Part shown: positions 1-12,454 of the stretch, one piece after another
Layout of the letters: each line of letters opens with the position of its first letter
Position numbering within the stretch: the first letter of the stretch is position 1
NCBI RefSeq assembly: GCF_020379485.1
Contig: NC_063436.1
Coordinates: 30,780,301 to 30,844,300 of the forward strand
DNA: 64,000 bases
Direction of reading: 5' to 3'
From: Brassica napus
Lineage: Eukaryota > Streptophyta > Magnoliopsida > Brassicales > Brassicaceae
Notes under the pieces: model-generated
Told to the model about the DNA's origin: nothing
Seen by the model: only the letters and a program-made list of their open reading frames with translations
The model's database searches: none
Program-made: the position numbers and the translations under genes

Positions 1-615
1 TCAAAGGACAAAGCTTTACAGAAAAGCTTCAATCTTTACAAAGCTTCAACCTTTCCTCCTTCCCAGCCAGCCAACCTGGCTCTGATACCAATTGTTGAGA
101 AAAGGATCGTTTTATACTTTGTTTCGTTCTCTTTGATTTCGGTATCTCTCTCACCTCTCACGTTGTTTCACTCGTGTGTATTACGTTTGTTTGCGGAAAG
201 TAAAGACACACAGATTTAACCAGTTCACGCCTCAGTGTGAGGACGTTACGTCTGGTCCGAGGTTATCTCGGAAATCCACTAGAAAGCTTGGTTACACTTA
301 ATCCTTAGAGACCGAACAAACGCTAGACTTGCGGCTGCTCTCTGTGTTTCTCAACTGCTCTCTTAACCCTAATGTCTCAGCTCTGTGTCCGCTTTATAGC
401 ATTTGAAGAGGCGGTGCCACGCTCCTCTCTCTCCTCTATTTTACTCTGCTTTACCGTACAGAGGAAGAAGACAAATGCCAGCGATAAGGGAGGCATGGTT
501 AATTACTCTGTTGCCCCTTAATACCGTTAAGTCTCGCACGTGAGCTCTCTGTGCGAACTACTGTTTCCTTAACGACCAGCTGAGACCCTCTGCTTCGGGT
601 AGAGACTCTTCGACA
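1..615 (-). mobile_element. Copia-type LTR retrotransposon, 5' LTR and leader (cut by window edge)
   Basis: The LTR runs from about 93 (begins TGTTGAG on the plus strand) to about 615-617 (ends near TCGACA). A minus-strand TATA-like motif (CTATAAA, near 391) lies inside, as expected for the LTR promoter. At 77-90 the plus strand reads TGGCTCTGATACCA, the complement of the initiator-tRNA-Met primer binding site used by many Copia elements, so the element is on the minus strand with its body to the left, outside the window. Only about 92 bp of internal leader are visible. The other LTR and the target duplication cannot be seen, and the LTR end at 615 or 617 is uncertain. Confidence 0.75.
77..90 (-). 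other. Primer binding site (initiator tRNA-Met)
   Basis: Read on the minus strand this is TGGTATCAGAGCCA, matching the 3' end complement of plant initiator tRNA-Met. It sits 2 bp from the LTR end, the standard position for priming minus-strand DNA synthesis. Confidence 0.8.
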
Positions 616-617
616 CA

Positions 618-790
618 GGCAAAACTCTATTTCTCATTTTAAAATTGAGTGAAAAATAGGTTTACTCCAAATATAAAGTAACTTGTTTATTTTTTATTCA
701 TCACTCTATTTTTTACTATAAAATAGAGTACCATTGGAGTAAACTTTAACTCTATTCTAGAGTAAAAAATAGTGTAAACCATAGGGGATA
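618..790. repeat. AT-rich inverted-repeat sequence (MITE interior-like)
   Basis: Short motifs of the form ACTCTATTTT and AAAATAGAGT occur in opposite orientations (hairpin around 703-729, further arms near 622-660 and 750-772). This resembles the interior of common Brassicaceae MITEs. Terminal repeats and a target duplication were not found, perhaps because the neighbouring LTR element inserted into it. Confidence 0.4.
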
Positions 791-2049
791 GTCTTAAGTG
801 GAACTAGTGGTGTCTCACGATGCGTATGTGACCAATTCTGGTCGAACGCAATTAAAGCCTTTTATGTGCAGGCCGTTGTATGTTATTGAACTAACGAGTA
901 CACGTTACATAAAATGCAACACATACTTTATCAAGGAAAACTACGAGCTTATTATTAGATATTTAAATATCTTGAAGGATGAAACAAAGAAAACTTGTCG
1001 GATCGACTGGTGTCGTTTTGTGCAAGGATCTTCAAAAGTAAATTACGTTAATGTCTTCTTTCACCGCAAACCACGAAATATTCGAGATCCTCTCTTTTGT
1101 TAGGAAGAAAACTCCGAGATCCCATAATTAAAAGTTGTGATTAGTGACCACTTTGTTGTCATATGTTCATTTTCCTGACGTCTGTCTACCCATATTCAAT
1201 TTCAATCCGACTAAACCGATCATATTGGTGTAGTATTCAAGTCTGTCTACACGAAAATATTAAATTACATCATAATGATGTGTTTACATATATATGTATT
1301 TTGCTGTCAAATGTATGAAGTATACAATTCTTGAGTCCCCGAACATTCGGTAAAAAGCGTTTGACCTCTCAGTGTTTTTGAGTCTAGCAGCGTCTATAGG
1401 TCGTCCGGATCAGACTTGCATCAAGCGGGCTTAAGTAATCAGTGATTACAAGTGAGCAAATTGGCGACTATTGGTATGTAAGTATTGGGCTATAATTTTT
1501 CTTTTGTGTAGTCTGTTTTTGTCCTTACTTTCATTAATTTTTGGGTTTTCATTTTTGTTTGGTGGGGGGAACAAAACAACACACCCAACTCCCAAGAAAA
1601 AAGGCGACACACACTCAGATGATAACAATTATAGCCAACAAGTGTCTCTAACTCATCCAAAATCGACAGCATATATCACATGGTTTTCTCCAGTCCTCTA
1701 GCTTCATGGATTATGTCATAATTTAGAAACATGGACCATTCTCTCCATGTTTTCTTTTCATACCGTCCAAAAGCCAAGCAGCAAATAAATTGAAATAGAA
1801 AGTTATTCTAATCAATATATAAATGCATTTACCTTGTGTGTTTAATGCTTCTAAATTTGCGTGAGAGATAAACGCACATTGATCACGTAATTTTAACTAG
1901 TAGCAAGAACTTATGGTTTGACGCATGAACTCTAAACATTAAAAGATTGTTTTTAATATGAACTTTAAACAAGAAGTCAAGAATCATGGTTCTACATAAA
2001 AGGTTCACGATCTTGAGGTATAGGCTTATTATTTGATTTTTTTACATTC
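791..2049. other. Intergenic, no gene recognised
   Basis: AT-rich sequence. An open frame of 101 codons (798-1103, plus strand) has no recognisable domain and biased composition, so it is not called as a gene. No RNA gene was recognised. Confidence 0.5.
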
Positions 2050-3797
2050 TAGGACACATTATGTCTTTGGAATTGCATATTTAGACACTTGTTGCTTGAA
2101 GCACACAATTTCTATGTGCAATGTCTTAGATGCCCTCAACCTTATCTAACAATAACTAGAAATATAACTAAATCCAAAAGTCTTTTTATTAAATCATTCA
2201 AAAATTTATTTATTTTAGAATTTCAAAATTCAAGTTCAGATTCACTTTTATTAAACTCTATTTTTCTTTTTATTTATTTTCATAACGCATACTCAAATCC
2301 AATAATCACGATAAACTCTCCTTCATCAAATCGAAGAAACAATTAATTTTTAATCCTCTTGGCTTGTCTCCTTCTTCTCAACTTTTTCTTATTCCTTTGT
2401 CTATCTCTATTTTTTGTCTGTTTTTCTATCTTTTTATTACGAATCATGACAGAATCCACGGATAAAAAAAAGAAAGAGAAAACGCCTCAACATGGATTTC
2501 GAGCTCAACATCGCATCGGTGAGCTCGGTGGCTCAGTGAAGCCATGGGGGTTCGAGCTCGTCGAAATCCTCCGCCACCACGAGATCTGCTGCTCAAGTTG
2601 ACTCCTCGCCTTGCTCAACTCATTTCCGAAGTCTCATCCATTATATAGGTGAAGCTGCAGTGGTTTGAGCTTGGTATCACCATGGGTGAAAGCTCGATTA
2701 GATCTGCAATAAGAATGATGAATTTACATATTTGGTCCTTATATTTATGTAAGTATTTGTTTTCACCCTCAATTTTTAAATGTGCAGATTTGTATTCTAA
2801 TTAGTATCAAAATTTTCAAGTATACACCACAGACATGTTTTATGCAATTATGTTCTTCATGATTACAATGTCCATATAAATATATCCTAATCCATGTCCA
2901 CACCTACTAGCTCACAAAAAATCGATAATGGACATCATTTAACATGATCTCTTTCAGAAACTTTGATGTGGATACAACTTGTGTGTCATACTAATATGTC
3001 TAGATATTCTCTTTTACACATTTATATCCATGTCCACATATCTTACGTTCACACTTTTATAATCCATATCCATACATTCTTATAAGTTATATATAAAAAA
3101 TATATATAGAAAATTAGATAAAACAATAAAAGTATATATCATTAAATAACAAATATATATCACTTTGTTATACTAATTTTTTTGGTCATATACATCTTTA
3201 AATAAAAAAATAGAAAACAAAACAAAGAATTTTGTAAAAAAAAAATATTGTGTCCACATCCATAAAACATATGTCCAATAAATTATAATTTAGCAATTTA
3301 GTTAGACATTAAAATATAAAAATATATATATGGATATCAAAATAATAAGAAAAAAAAAACATGTTTTTATATGGTTATTATATATTTATTTAATCAGAAA
3401 CTGAAATAGTGTATGAATAAATATGGTTTTGTGTCCATGTCCACAATTAATTTATAACTATATTATCCACACTATGATATCCATGTCCATACTTTTTTTG
3501 TATATATATTAGTATATATATATATGAAAATGGATGTTAAAAGATAGAGAATTTTATACATAATTTAATGTGATAATTATTTTTGTTTTATATATTTTAG
3601 AATTTGAAATAAAAGTAAATGAAACATTAAGAGAAATAAGAAAAACAAGTTACAATTTATACTTACCCAAACATAAGCGCATCTTCCGTTTCTTCTGAGC
3701 AAGGGCATTTCTGTCCAAAACAGCTCTCAGATTCAAGGAAAGTGTCCCTCCAGCGGATTGTGTCTTAAAGTGTTAAAAAAGATAAAAAAGTGTCCTA
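2050..3797. mobile_element. Non-autonomous DNA transposon, family shared with 33380-34736
   Basis: The left end begins TAGGACACATTATGTCTTT and the right end finishes AAAAAGTGTCCTA, a short inverted terminal match. The first ~100 bp and the last few hundred bp are similar to 33380-34736, including a near-identical stretch around 3505-3540 and 34425-34460. No transposase domain is visible. A gene-like stretch (about 2340-2700) encodes a hydrophobic then charged peptide and may be captured host sequence. The part from about 2860 to 3500 carries many copies of a TCCATGTCCA-like motif. I could not find a target duplication, so the superfamily (Mutator/VANDAL-like is my guess) is open. Confidence 0.5.
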
Positions 3798-3985
3798 AAT
3801 GGTAATCGACTCTTATTATTTTTTGTAACTTGAGGTTGAGGTCTTGCACGGATTACACGCAATACTCCTTTTTTTTGTCAAACCTATACATACTTCTATA
3901 TTAAATCTGGCGTGTCTGATTTCGTCTGCCAATATACAGTTACAATTAAAGTGCCTTGTATTAGTATATCATTTATAGGCAACCC

Positions 3986-4125
3986 TAAGAGCATATGCAT
4001 TCCTAATATTGGAGAAATATTCTCCAAATTTGAGAAATTAATGGATGAGTTTTGAATTTTTGAGAATCCCATTTATATTTATATTTCAATATTTTTTTTA
4101 GAACCTCTCTTTTATGATGCTCTTA
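3986..4125. mobile_element. Small MITE (~140 bp)
   Basis: It starts TAAGAGCAT and ends ATGATGCTCTTA, an inverted match. The interior is AT-rich. The possible target duplication is TA or TAA/TTA, which would fit Tourist- or mariner-type MITEs; the class is not certain. Confidence 0.55.
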
Positions 4126-5618
4126 CTATTGAAAATGCTTTTGACAAAATATAGTTTTCTATACACATTAATCTGCCGTTAAACAAATATTTATTTTCAA
4201 TTAAATTACAAGTACAAGTCTACAACGTGTATATATTATATATGACACTTCTCGATATTGCCTGTTAAGTTGGAAAACCAATTCTTTGGTTTCCGTCAAA
4301 GAATCTTCCTTCTAATTAAACTATCAAATTAGATATGAATCAAACGATATACTGAAATATTCCAAAAATGATTATGTAACTCAAGAAACGTGTATTTCCA
4401 GTGCTCTAGACAGTTACATGCATGACGACGACGTACCAATAGGCATCTGAATATTTTTGCGCTACTTTGTCTTTTTACATGTTACATCTTATAATTGTCC
4501 TTTTCTTTCTAGAATACAATATTGTTTGTCATGTTTTCAATTTACTGGCTTGTATTAAGCTCCTAGGTTAATTTATTTTTTTTAGCTCCTATAGGTTAGT
4601 ATATTTGTCTTTTAGACTTTTACTAGCTAAAAACGTTTGTAAAAAGAGGTTCTTCATTTTTGTCAGTATGCGAATTACTTCAAAATGCTAACTTATTTTT
4701 TTAAAAAGGTTAACATAATATTTGAAAAAATCTTATCATTTCAGAGTAAATACGATCAAATTGAACACATTTATTCATATAAAACGGAAAATCTAGTCAT
4801 CCAAAAGCAGGGAGATCACCTATTGTTGCTTAGTTAGACCGTTGATCATTACACATATTATATTCAAAATTCAAATTTCCGTGGTGCCCCCAAAGGTAAC
4901 GTTCCAACAGATTTGATTATATTTATTTCTATAAGACTTCATTCATTTGTCGCATATTTCATTATCCGACTAAGAAGATTTATTTAGTTAAGAAGATTTT
5001 TAATTTAAATCTAAGCCATCTTTGACCAAAAAGAATTTTTTCAGTGATCATAAATAGAATGACTGAAAATAGTGGTAAGAAAATAGACAATATAATATAA
5101 TTCAGGCTTTCCCGATGACCCAACTGACAAATCAGAGTCACCAATAAATCTTAAATCAGAGGAAATTAAGTAAATCAAAAGGAAAAAAATCTCTGGCCTT
5201 CTCTAAAATTCCACTTGGACTTAAATTTTTTTTTTCACATTATCGAAAAATCCAAGAAAAAATCACTAAAAAAAAACTAAATAAAAGACAAAACGGCTCT
5301 GGCGAAATCTCTTACCTTGGAAAGATAAAAGATGTAGTTCAGTCACATAATCAGCATGTGTACGTCGTTTCTTTAGTGCTAATATATAACAACAGTGTCA
5401 GAAAAATATTAACCCATAAAAGTCTCTCACCGTTCATATCATATTTATATATTGGTAAGGTGGTAATAGTGCAGACGTTACATGCATTGTATTGAAACCC
5501 AAAGTTTATTTCTCGAGAAGCAAGCGGATCAGAGCCTTTCAATCCATCTTTATTACTTTGTTCTCTGTTCTTCTTTATCTTTCTTTGTTAAAAAACAAAC
5601 CTTTCTCCTCTGTTTTAG
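4126..5618. other. Intergenic and upstream region of the RING gene
   Basis: AT-rich and without a recognised gene. A TATA-like run (ATATTTATATATTGG, 5439-5453) precedes the RING gene start by about 170 bp and could be its promoter. A 28-bp segment at 5461-5488 is repeated exactly at 17356-17383. The 5' leader just upstream of the ATG is pyrimidine-rich. Confidence 0.4.
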
Positions 5619-6409
5619 ATGGCAATACAAGCGCAGCTGAGTTACAACGCTCCGTTCATCGGAACTGGTGGCTCCGAGCTTTCTTTGATCAACAACGATG
5701 GTGGTATCGGAATCAATCAGTCGTATATGAACAACCAGCAAGCTCTGTTTCATACCCAACAGAACCGTTCTCAGAGCTTTTTCGACGCTCATATGGAGAA
5801 ACAGAGGCGAGAGATTGATCAGTTCATCAGAGTTCAGGTTCGTAATCTTATCATCTCATCGAAAGATTTGATTTTTACAACATAGGCACTGATAAAGTTT
5901 CGATCTTTTTCTAAAAACAGAGCGAGAGGTTGAGATACGCGTTGCAAGAACAGAGGAAGCAAGAAACAGAGACGATCTTGAGGAAAATGGAAGCGAAAGC
6001 TCTGGTTTTGATGGCGCAGAAGGAAGAAGAGATGTCGAGAGCGTTGAGCAAGAACATGGAGCTCGAGAATCTGTTGAGGAAGATGGAGACGGAGAACCAA
6101 ACTTGGCAGAGAGTGGCTCGTGAGAACGAAGCGATGGTCGCAACGCTCAACTCGACCCTTGAACAGGTTCGAGAGAGAGCCGCCACGTGTCGCAACGACG
6201 TTACAGCGGCGGAGGATGAAGGGTCTTTCTGTGGAGATAATTTTCCGATGAGTAGTTGTTGCTTGAACTGTGGGTTGAATGGTGAGACAAGAGTGTTGTT
6301 TCTGCCGTGTAGGCATCTCTGTTGCTGCACGGGTTGTGAGGACGGTCTAGTTCTTTGTCCGATCTGTAATACACCCAAGAAGAATAGAATCGAGGCCTCT
6401 GTTTTCTAG
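5619..6409 (+). CDS. BOI/SBP-type RING E3 ubiquitin ligase (S-ribonuclease-binding-protein family)
   Basis: Two exons, 5619-5837 and 5921-6409, give 235 residues. The intron has GT-AG ends and sits in phase 0. Residues ~50-150 form a charged coiled coil (MEKQRREIDQFIRVQ continuing into the second exon). The last 50 residues are a C-terminal RING: CxNC, then LPCRHLCCC, then CPIC. This arrangement, coiled coil followed by a C-terminal C3HC4-type RING, is that of the BOI/BRG family, which ubiquitinates nuclear partners and restrains cell death and gibberellin responses. By content and neighbourhood (catalase, PIP2;7, kelch F-box follow) it is probably the orthologue of Arabidopsis At4g35070. The start is the first ATG in frame and matches the MAIQAQ-type N-terminus I expect. 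No break is seen. Confidence 0.88.
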
Positions 6410-6984
6410 AACGGAGAGATTTTTACTCCGGGAGATGACGTGGCAGGGTGATTTGGTGTTTTCTGAAAAGTGTAGGGGTTAAAACTTAAAAGGAAAGGTA
6501 GACTAGGAAAGTTATCCAGAAGTAAATTCCTATTTTGTTTGTTCTTTTGTTTCTTTTGCATCAATGGGAAAGAAGAAATCCAGCTGGATATAAAGAACAT
6601 AGTCATATTTTCCCTTATCTAATGAATTTTGGATATATTTTTATGCAATTTTCATTAAAAATGACTATGGAGAAAGTTAAAACAATTTTACAGTATATTT
6701 TCATAATTACAAAACTGAAAAATATTTCAAAAATAGTTATGAACTAAGCGTAATTCAACTGATTTAAAACATTTATCACTAATATTTTCGAAGTTTATAT
6801 TTAAAACTAAAATATTATTTTGGTATGAAACCAACATAATTTCAAAAAAAAATGGAGTTATCTAACTAGTATTTTTGTTTAGATGTTGCGAGATGGCGGA
6901 GAGAGGTGGGAGTAGAGTCAAGTCAGTAGACACGCGTATTTGAGAGGCTGTAGGTATTGTTGGATTGCTCAATAATCAATACTA
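6410..6984. other. 3' flank of RING gene, intergenic
   Basis: AT-rich, with no gene recognised. It ends at the 5-bp target duplication of the Copia element (6985-6989). Confidence 0.5.
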
Positions 6985-6989
6985 TATAG
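6985..6989. repeat. Target site duplication TATAG (left)
   Basis: Identical to 13316-13320 on the other side of the Copia element. Five base pairs is the usual length for Copia integrase. Confidence 0.95.
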
Positions 6990-7850
6990 TGTTGGAACTC
7001 GTTTTTGACAAAGTGGTGCGGACCAATTTTCCTATAAGTTTTTCGATGGAGACGTCTGTCGGAAGAACCGAAATTTGGACACGATGTAATCGTCACCATA
7101 AACACTATGAGTTAGTGTATTTGTTGGTCAAAATCAGAGTTGTGTTGAATGAGAAATGGAGGTCCAAAGTGAGTAACTTGCAAAGCTTATAAAGCTTTAA
7201 ATTTGACTAAGTATAAAATATTTAGCAAATTGATCACTTTGGATGTTTGGGTTTGAATTTGAAATTGATTTTGTTGGTTGGACAATATGTCAATTAACTT
7301 AACCATTCAAATTTTATTTATGATGATCTTTTATGTTTTATTGGAACATAGAAATGCAAACCCATAAGAATTATATTTGGCTTGCTTGGTCAAACCATTT
7401 ATTAATTTGGTCACTAACGTGAGTAATGGAGAATCAATTCTCATTATTCCATTAGTTAACTCCAAGATCACATAACGTACATTTTGACTTTTCAAGTTAT
7501 AAAACAATACGTGAAATGTGAAACTCTCAGACATACGAACAAAACAAATCAATCCCTCATATTTCTTTTATCTTTCTCTTTGATTCTCTTTTGAGTCTGA
7601 GAGTATACACAAAACTAGTTTCGCCAGGCTTCTGATAGAGTGACGCAAATCATAAGATTTTTGCAGTTGTATCTTGAGATTCATTACGTTATCAAACCGT
7701 CGCACTACGGGACGTATTTTGAGTTAAGGAAAGAGATAATATCTCGCCTCTGCAGTTGTATCATCCTTTTCTTAATCTTTGGTATACTTTTATCAATTTT
7801 ATTCTTTACAATATTCAGCTCTCCGTAGTTTATGTAATACGGTCTTATCA
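6990..7850 (+). repeat. Left (5') LTR of Copia element
   Basis: 861 bp, TG...CA ends, nearly identical to 12455-13315. A run near 7770-7830 (TTTGGTATACTTTTATC onward) is the AT-rich promoter or poly(A) part. Confidence 0.95.
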
Positions 7851-8613
7851 GTCTTAACTCAAAATATCCGTTTATTGCTTTGCACTAACCGGACTGATTA
7901 TTGTATAAGTTTTTTGTTTAAGAACAGGTTGATTGATATTTTCTAAAAAGGTGTTGGAATCGGAATTGGGCTCCGATTGCTCTCGGTGTCAGCGTTAAAG
8001 TCATATTCTTGGTCTAACGTTTTTATTTTGCAGGATCTATTGATATTTCTGCAATTTACGCTTCTGTGTTGATATTTCTAAACGGGATTTCAATCAGATT
8101 TGGTTAAAAGTCTTAAGTATATAAATCGTTTTCTTTAACCTCGTCGCTTTCTTTTGTTTAACGTCAAGCTAAAAAGAAAAAAAGAAAAAAAAAAATTACT
8201 GCTGTCTTTTTATTTGTCAAAGGTTGATTTGCGTAGTGGTTCAATTATTTGGTTTACGTTCCTGGTTTACGTTCCTGGTTTAATTTAATTTCCAATCAGC
8301 AATCAATCGTTTCTTTGTTTTTTGATATTATCATTTGCTTATCGTTGCTAGTGGCAAAGTAAGTAATATTATTTTATTTATAAGTTGACTTTTAAATATC
8401 TTGGGTCTGTGTGTTTGATTAGACGTTCAATTGATTTGTTATTACGTTAAAATTTGATCGTTTGCGTAACGTTAAGGTCTCAGAATTTATTTTTCTGTTT
8501 TTTTTTAATTGAACAAATCGGATATTTTTTCAAATTGTTGAACTTATTTGTGAGTGTTATTGAAATAAACTAATTTGTATCTTAGTCTTTGTGAGCAGAT
8601 TTGAAAATCAAGG

Positions 8614-11600
8614 ATGAGTTACAACACAAATATATCAATCTTTGATAGATCAAATGGTGTGATCGGCAATGGATTGAATGAGTCGACGCCTCAAATTAAG
8701 TTTGAGAGTGGTCTGCCATTTATGATTCCATTTACTATAAAAACTGAGATGTCTGCTGAAACTAATCAGAGCATTCAGATTGAAAATGACATGTGTGCTA
8801 TGGTCACAGAAGTCAATACGTTTGAAAATAATTCAAAAGACTGGTGGTATGACACAGGTGCCACCACTCACATATGCATTGATAAAAACATGTTTTGTAC
8901 TTATCAAAAATGCAATGATGAGGAGCGGTTGTTAATGAGTAACACCAGCTCGTCTATTATTGAAGGTTGTGGCGAAGTGAAACTTGCACTAACTTTTGGA
9001 CAAGAGATAATTCTCAAAAATGTGAAATATGTCCCAGATATGCGAAAGAATCTTATTTCCGGTTCGCTATTAAGCAAAGCTGGATTTGTAGTAACTTTCG
9101 AGTCTGATAAACTTGTCCTAAAGAAAAATGATATTTTCTTAGGCAAAGGATTTGTTGAGGATGGACTGGTCAAAATGTGTATTAAGACAGTCTTATTCGC
9201 AGATGAACCAAATGCTTATTTGGTTGAACCGTTCAAAGTTTGGCATGAAAGATTGGGGCATGTAAATTATAAATCTGTTCAAAGATTGATTAATTTAAAC
9301 CTAATTCCGAAATGCAAATTGAGCAAAGAGAAATGTGAAGTATGTGTACAAGCAAAACTCACAAAAACTCCATTCCCTCATGTTGAGAGAACAACTGAGC
9401 CTCTTGGTCTAATTCATACAGATTTGTGTGATTTAAAATTTGTTCAAACTAGAAATGGAAAAAAATATTTTGTGACTTTCATAGATGATTGTACAAAATA
9501 TTGTTATGTCTATTTGCTAAGAAGCAAAGATGAAGCCTTGGAAAAATTCAAGGAATATAAACTCGAGGTTGAAAACCAACTCGATAGAACTATAAAGATA
9601 GTTCGAAGTGATAGAGGAGGCGAGTATGATGGACCATTTGATGTGTTCTGTAAAGAGCATGGCATTATTCATCAAACCACCGCTCCCTATTCACCTGAAT
9701 CTAACGGAGTTGCGGAGCGTAAAAACCGAACTCTTAAAGAGATGATGAATGCGATGTTGCAGGAATCTGGGTTAGCCCAGAACATGTGGGGGGAAGCTTT
9801 GCTTACCACAAATTATATCCTCAACAAAATACCAAACAAAGTCACTGGTAAAACACCATATGAACTTTGGAAAGGTGTTGTACCTTCGTACAAATACTTG
9901 AAAGTGTGGGGGTGCCTTGCAAAAGTAGCAGTACCACCTCCCAAGAAGGTTTCAATCGGACCTAAAACCGTGGATTGTATTTTCATCGGATATGCCCATA
10001 ATAGTGGTGCTTATCGATTTTTGGTAGATAAATCAGATGTACCAGATATTCATGTTAATACAATTATGGAATCAAGGAATGCATCTTTCTTTGAACACGT
10101 GTTTCCGTGTAAGAATAGAGATAATCCTAAAAGAACTCATGAAGTAAGAGATGCAAACATCTTTACAAATGAGGCAAGTACTTCTGGCACATCTTTTGAT
10201 GATGCAGAAATATTTGCAGATGAACCTAGACGCAGCAAAAGAGCTCGTAAGGAAAAATCTTATGGTGAAGATTTCTTTATGGTCTTTCTTCTTGAGAATG
10301 AACCAAGAAGTTTCGCTGAAGCTATGTCTTCACCAGACGCTGATTTATGGAAGGAAGCTTTCAATAGTGAAATCGACTCCATTATGCAAAATCATACATA
10401 TTATTTGACCGATTTGCCCCAAGGGTTTAAGGCCCTAGGGTGTAGATGGATTTGCAAAAGAAAGTTGAATATTGATGGCTCAACTGATAAGTACAAGTGT
10501 AGACTTGTGGTGCAAGGTTTCCGGCAAAAAGAAGGCTTGGATTTTTTTGACACCTATTCTCCGGTAACGAGAATAACTTCAATCAGAATGCTGATTGCAA
10601 TTGCAGCATTGAGAAACCTAGAAATCCATCAGATGGATGTCAAAACTGCCTTTCTAAATGGTGATTTAGAGGAGGAGATTTATATGCAACAACCTGAAGG
10701 GTTGGTTGTCCCAGGACAAGAACACAAAGTCTGTCGACTAGTAAAATCATTGTATGGACTTAAGCAAGCTCCAAAACAATGGCATGAAAAATTTGACAAT
10801 GTTATGATGTCAAATGGTTTCAGCATTAATGAATGTGACAAGTGTATATACTTTAAAAATACACCACATGGATATGTATTGCTTGGCTTGTATGTAGATG
10901 ACATGCTCATTATTGGTAGCAATAAAGACATGGTCAGTCAAACAAAGAACATGCTAAGTAGCAAGTTCGAAATGAAAGATATGGGACTAGCTGATGTTAT
11001 CCTAGGGATTAAGATCTTTCGCAATTCCGAAGGAATCATCTTGTCTCAAACTCATTATGCTGAAAAGATACTTGAGAGGTTTAAATCCTACTCAAAAGGA
11101 AAGGCAAAAACTCCTGTAGACCCTAGGTTTCACTTGACAAAACATTCGGGTGAAGCAGTGTTACAGTCAGAGTATGCTCGTGTCATCGGAAGTTTGATGT
11201 ACTTGACAAATTGTACTAGACCTGATTTAGCACATGCAGTCAATGTACTGAGTCGCTACACGAGTAATCCAGGGCATAACCACTGGAATGCCATAACAAG
11301 AGTATTAGACTATGTACGTCATACTAAAACTTATGGGCTGACCTATGGTAAAGAACCAGCAGTTTTGGAAGGATACAGTGATGCCAACTGGATTTCCGAC
11401 TCCAAAAACTCTAAATCCACGAGTGGATATGTTTTTACACTTGGTGGTGCCGCAGTTTCTTGGAAGTCTTCCAAACAAACTCTCTTGGCCAGATCGACCA
11501 TGGAATCTGAGTTCATAGCTTTAGATAAAGCTGCAGAAGAAGCAGAGTGGCTTCGAAATTTTTTGGAAGATATTCCTATGTGGGATAAACCAGTGTCGGC

Positions 11601-11841
11601 ATTACGTATACATTGTGATAGCCAAGCGGCAATAGGCCGGGCACTGAGCAGTTTGTATAATGGTAAATCTCGTCATATAAGAAGACGTCATAAAACCATT
11701 AGACACTTGATCTCAACTGGTGTAATAACGATTGATTACATCAGAACAAATGAAAACCTTGCGGATCCATTTACTAAAGGTTTGTCACGAGATCAAGTAG
11801 AAAAATCATCAAGAGGAATGGGTTTAAAGCCTGTGAACTAA
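8614..11841 (+). CDS. pol: Copia Pol polyprotein: protease, integrase, reverse transcriptase, RNase H
   Basis: 1075 residues without a stop. In order: a short ~70-residue N-terminal piece, aspartic protease (DTGATTH, D80), integrase with an HHCC zinc-binding part (HERLGH ... CEVCVQAK) and D,D-35-E core ([23 protein letters not shown]), Copia reverse transcriptase ([18 protein letters not shown]), and RNase H ([31 protein letters not shown]). The order PR-IN-RT-RH is diagnostic of Copia. Gag is absent: only about 70 residues precede the protease, with no CCHC knuckle. The element could therefore make enzymes but would need Gag from a relative. All key catalytic motifs appear present. Confidence 0.93.
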   Translation: MSYNTNISIFDRSNGVIGNGLNESTPQIKFESGLPFMIPFTIKTEMSAETNQSIQIENDMCAMVTEVNTFENNSKDWWYDTGATTHICIDKNMFCTYQKCNDEERLLMSNTSSSIIEGCGEVKLALTFGQEIILKNVKYVPDMRKNLISGSLLSKAGFVVTFESDKLVLKKNDIFLGKGFVEDGLVKMCIKTVLFADEPNAYLVEPFKVWHERLGHVNYKSVQRLINLNLIPKCKLSKEKCEVCVQAKLTKTPFPHVERTTEPLGLIHTDLCDLKFVQTRNGKKYFVTFIDDCTKYCYVYLLRSKDEALEKFKEYKLEVENQLDRTIKIVRSDRGGEYDGPFDVFCKEHGIIHQTTAPYSPESNGVAERKNRTLKEMMNAMLQESGLAQNMWGEALLTTNYILNKIPNKVTGKTPYELWKGVVPSYKYLKVWGCLAKVAVPPPKKVSIGPKTVDCIFIGYAHNSGAYRFLVDKSDVPDIHVNTIMESRNASFFEHVFPCKNRDNPKRTHEVRDANIFTNEASTSGTSFDDAEIFADEPRRSKRARKEKSYGEDFFMVFLLENEPRSFAEAMSSPDADLWKEAFNSEIDSIMQNHTYYLTDLPQGFKALGCRWICKRKLNIDGSTDKYKCRLVVQGFRQKEGLDFFDTYSPVTRITSIRMLIAIAALRNLEIHQMDVKTAFLNGDLEEEIYMQQPEGLVVPGQEHKVCRLVKSLYGLKQAPKQWHEKFDNVMMSNGFSINECDKCIYFKNTPHGYVLLGLYVDDMLIIGSNKDMVSQTKNMLSSKFEMKDMGLADVILGIKIFRNSEGIILSQTHYAEKILERFKSYSKGKAKTPVDPRFHLTKHSGEAVLQSEYARVIGSLMYLTNCTRPDLAHAVNVLSRYTSNPGHNHWNAITRVLDYVRHTKTYGLTYGKEPAVLEGYSDANWISDSKNSKSTSGYVFTLGGAAVSWKSSKQTLLARSTMESEFIALDKAAEEAEWLRNFLEDIPMWDKPVSALRIHCDSQAAIGRALSSLYNGKSRHIRRRHKTIRHLISTGVITIDYIRTNENLADPFTKGLSRDQVEKSSRGMGLKPVN

Positions 11842-12444
11842 GATGAGGTTTGGCGGTAACTCTACCTAATTGACTGGAGATCCCAAGAAATAGGTTCAAG
11901 GAGACAACTAAGTCAAACTAAATCTGCTCAAAGCACTGTCAGACTTCGGTCTATACCCAGTTCTTAGGATGATTAAACAGTGCTACATGTAAGGAATATA
12001 GGATAAGCATTAGCTTTTAATGATTTGTGTCCATTGTTTTGAGATATGAATGGAGTAGTACATGATACTCCTCTAAACAAAACTAATGGCAAATCACCTT
12101 GTGAGTGTGAAATGGGGCCGTTTCTAGGAGAATGAAGGAAAGGCTATATTCTCCAAGTTCACTCATGATTACCAAGAATGTTCACGGCCAAAATGAACAC
12201 AATAGAGAAATTAGTTTTGTGAGAGAATGAAACTGTGTTATAGCTATTGTCTCGGTTTACACCAAAGTCCGGGGGGTTCAAGACATCATGGCCACCTCCT
12301 GTTCGAGTAAATCCGATAGCTATTAACAATGACTGGTTCAAGGCTGAAAAATTGCTACCAACTCATCATGCAGTGGATTTTTCGCTTATACTCTCAAAAG
12401 TCTTTTTCTTTCTTGAGTCATGTGTATAGAGTCATTTCTATTCA

Positions 12445-12454
12445 TGTGGGGGAT
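12445..12454 (+). other. Polypurine tract of Copia element
   Basis: The purine-rich run TGTGGGGGAT lies directly against the start of the right LTR at 12455, the usual primer site for plus-strand synthesis. Confidence 0.8.

Noticed and set aside
798..1103. Open frame of 101 codons on the plus strand
   Set aside because: No recognisable domain, no neighbouring promoter or splice context, and it lies between transposon remnants; frames of this length occur by chance.
7251..7552. Frames of 60-75 codons present twice (about 6965-7828 and 12454-13293)
   Set aside because: They occur in both LTRs of the Copia element and only reflect its duplicated ends.
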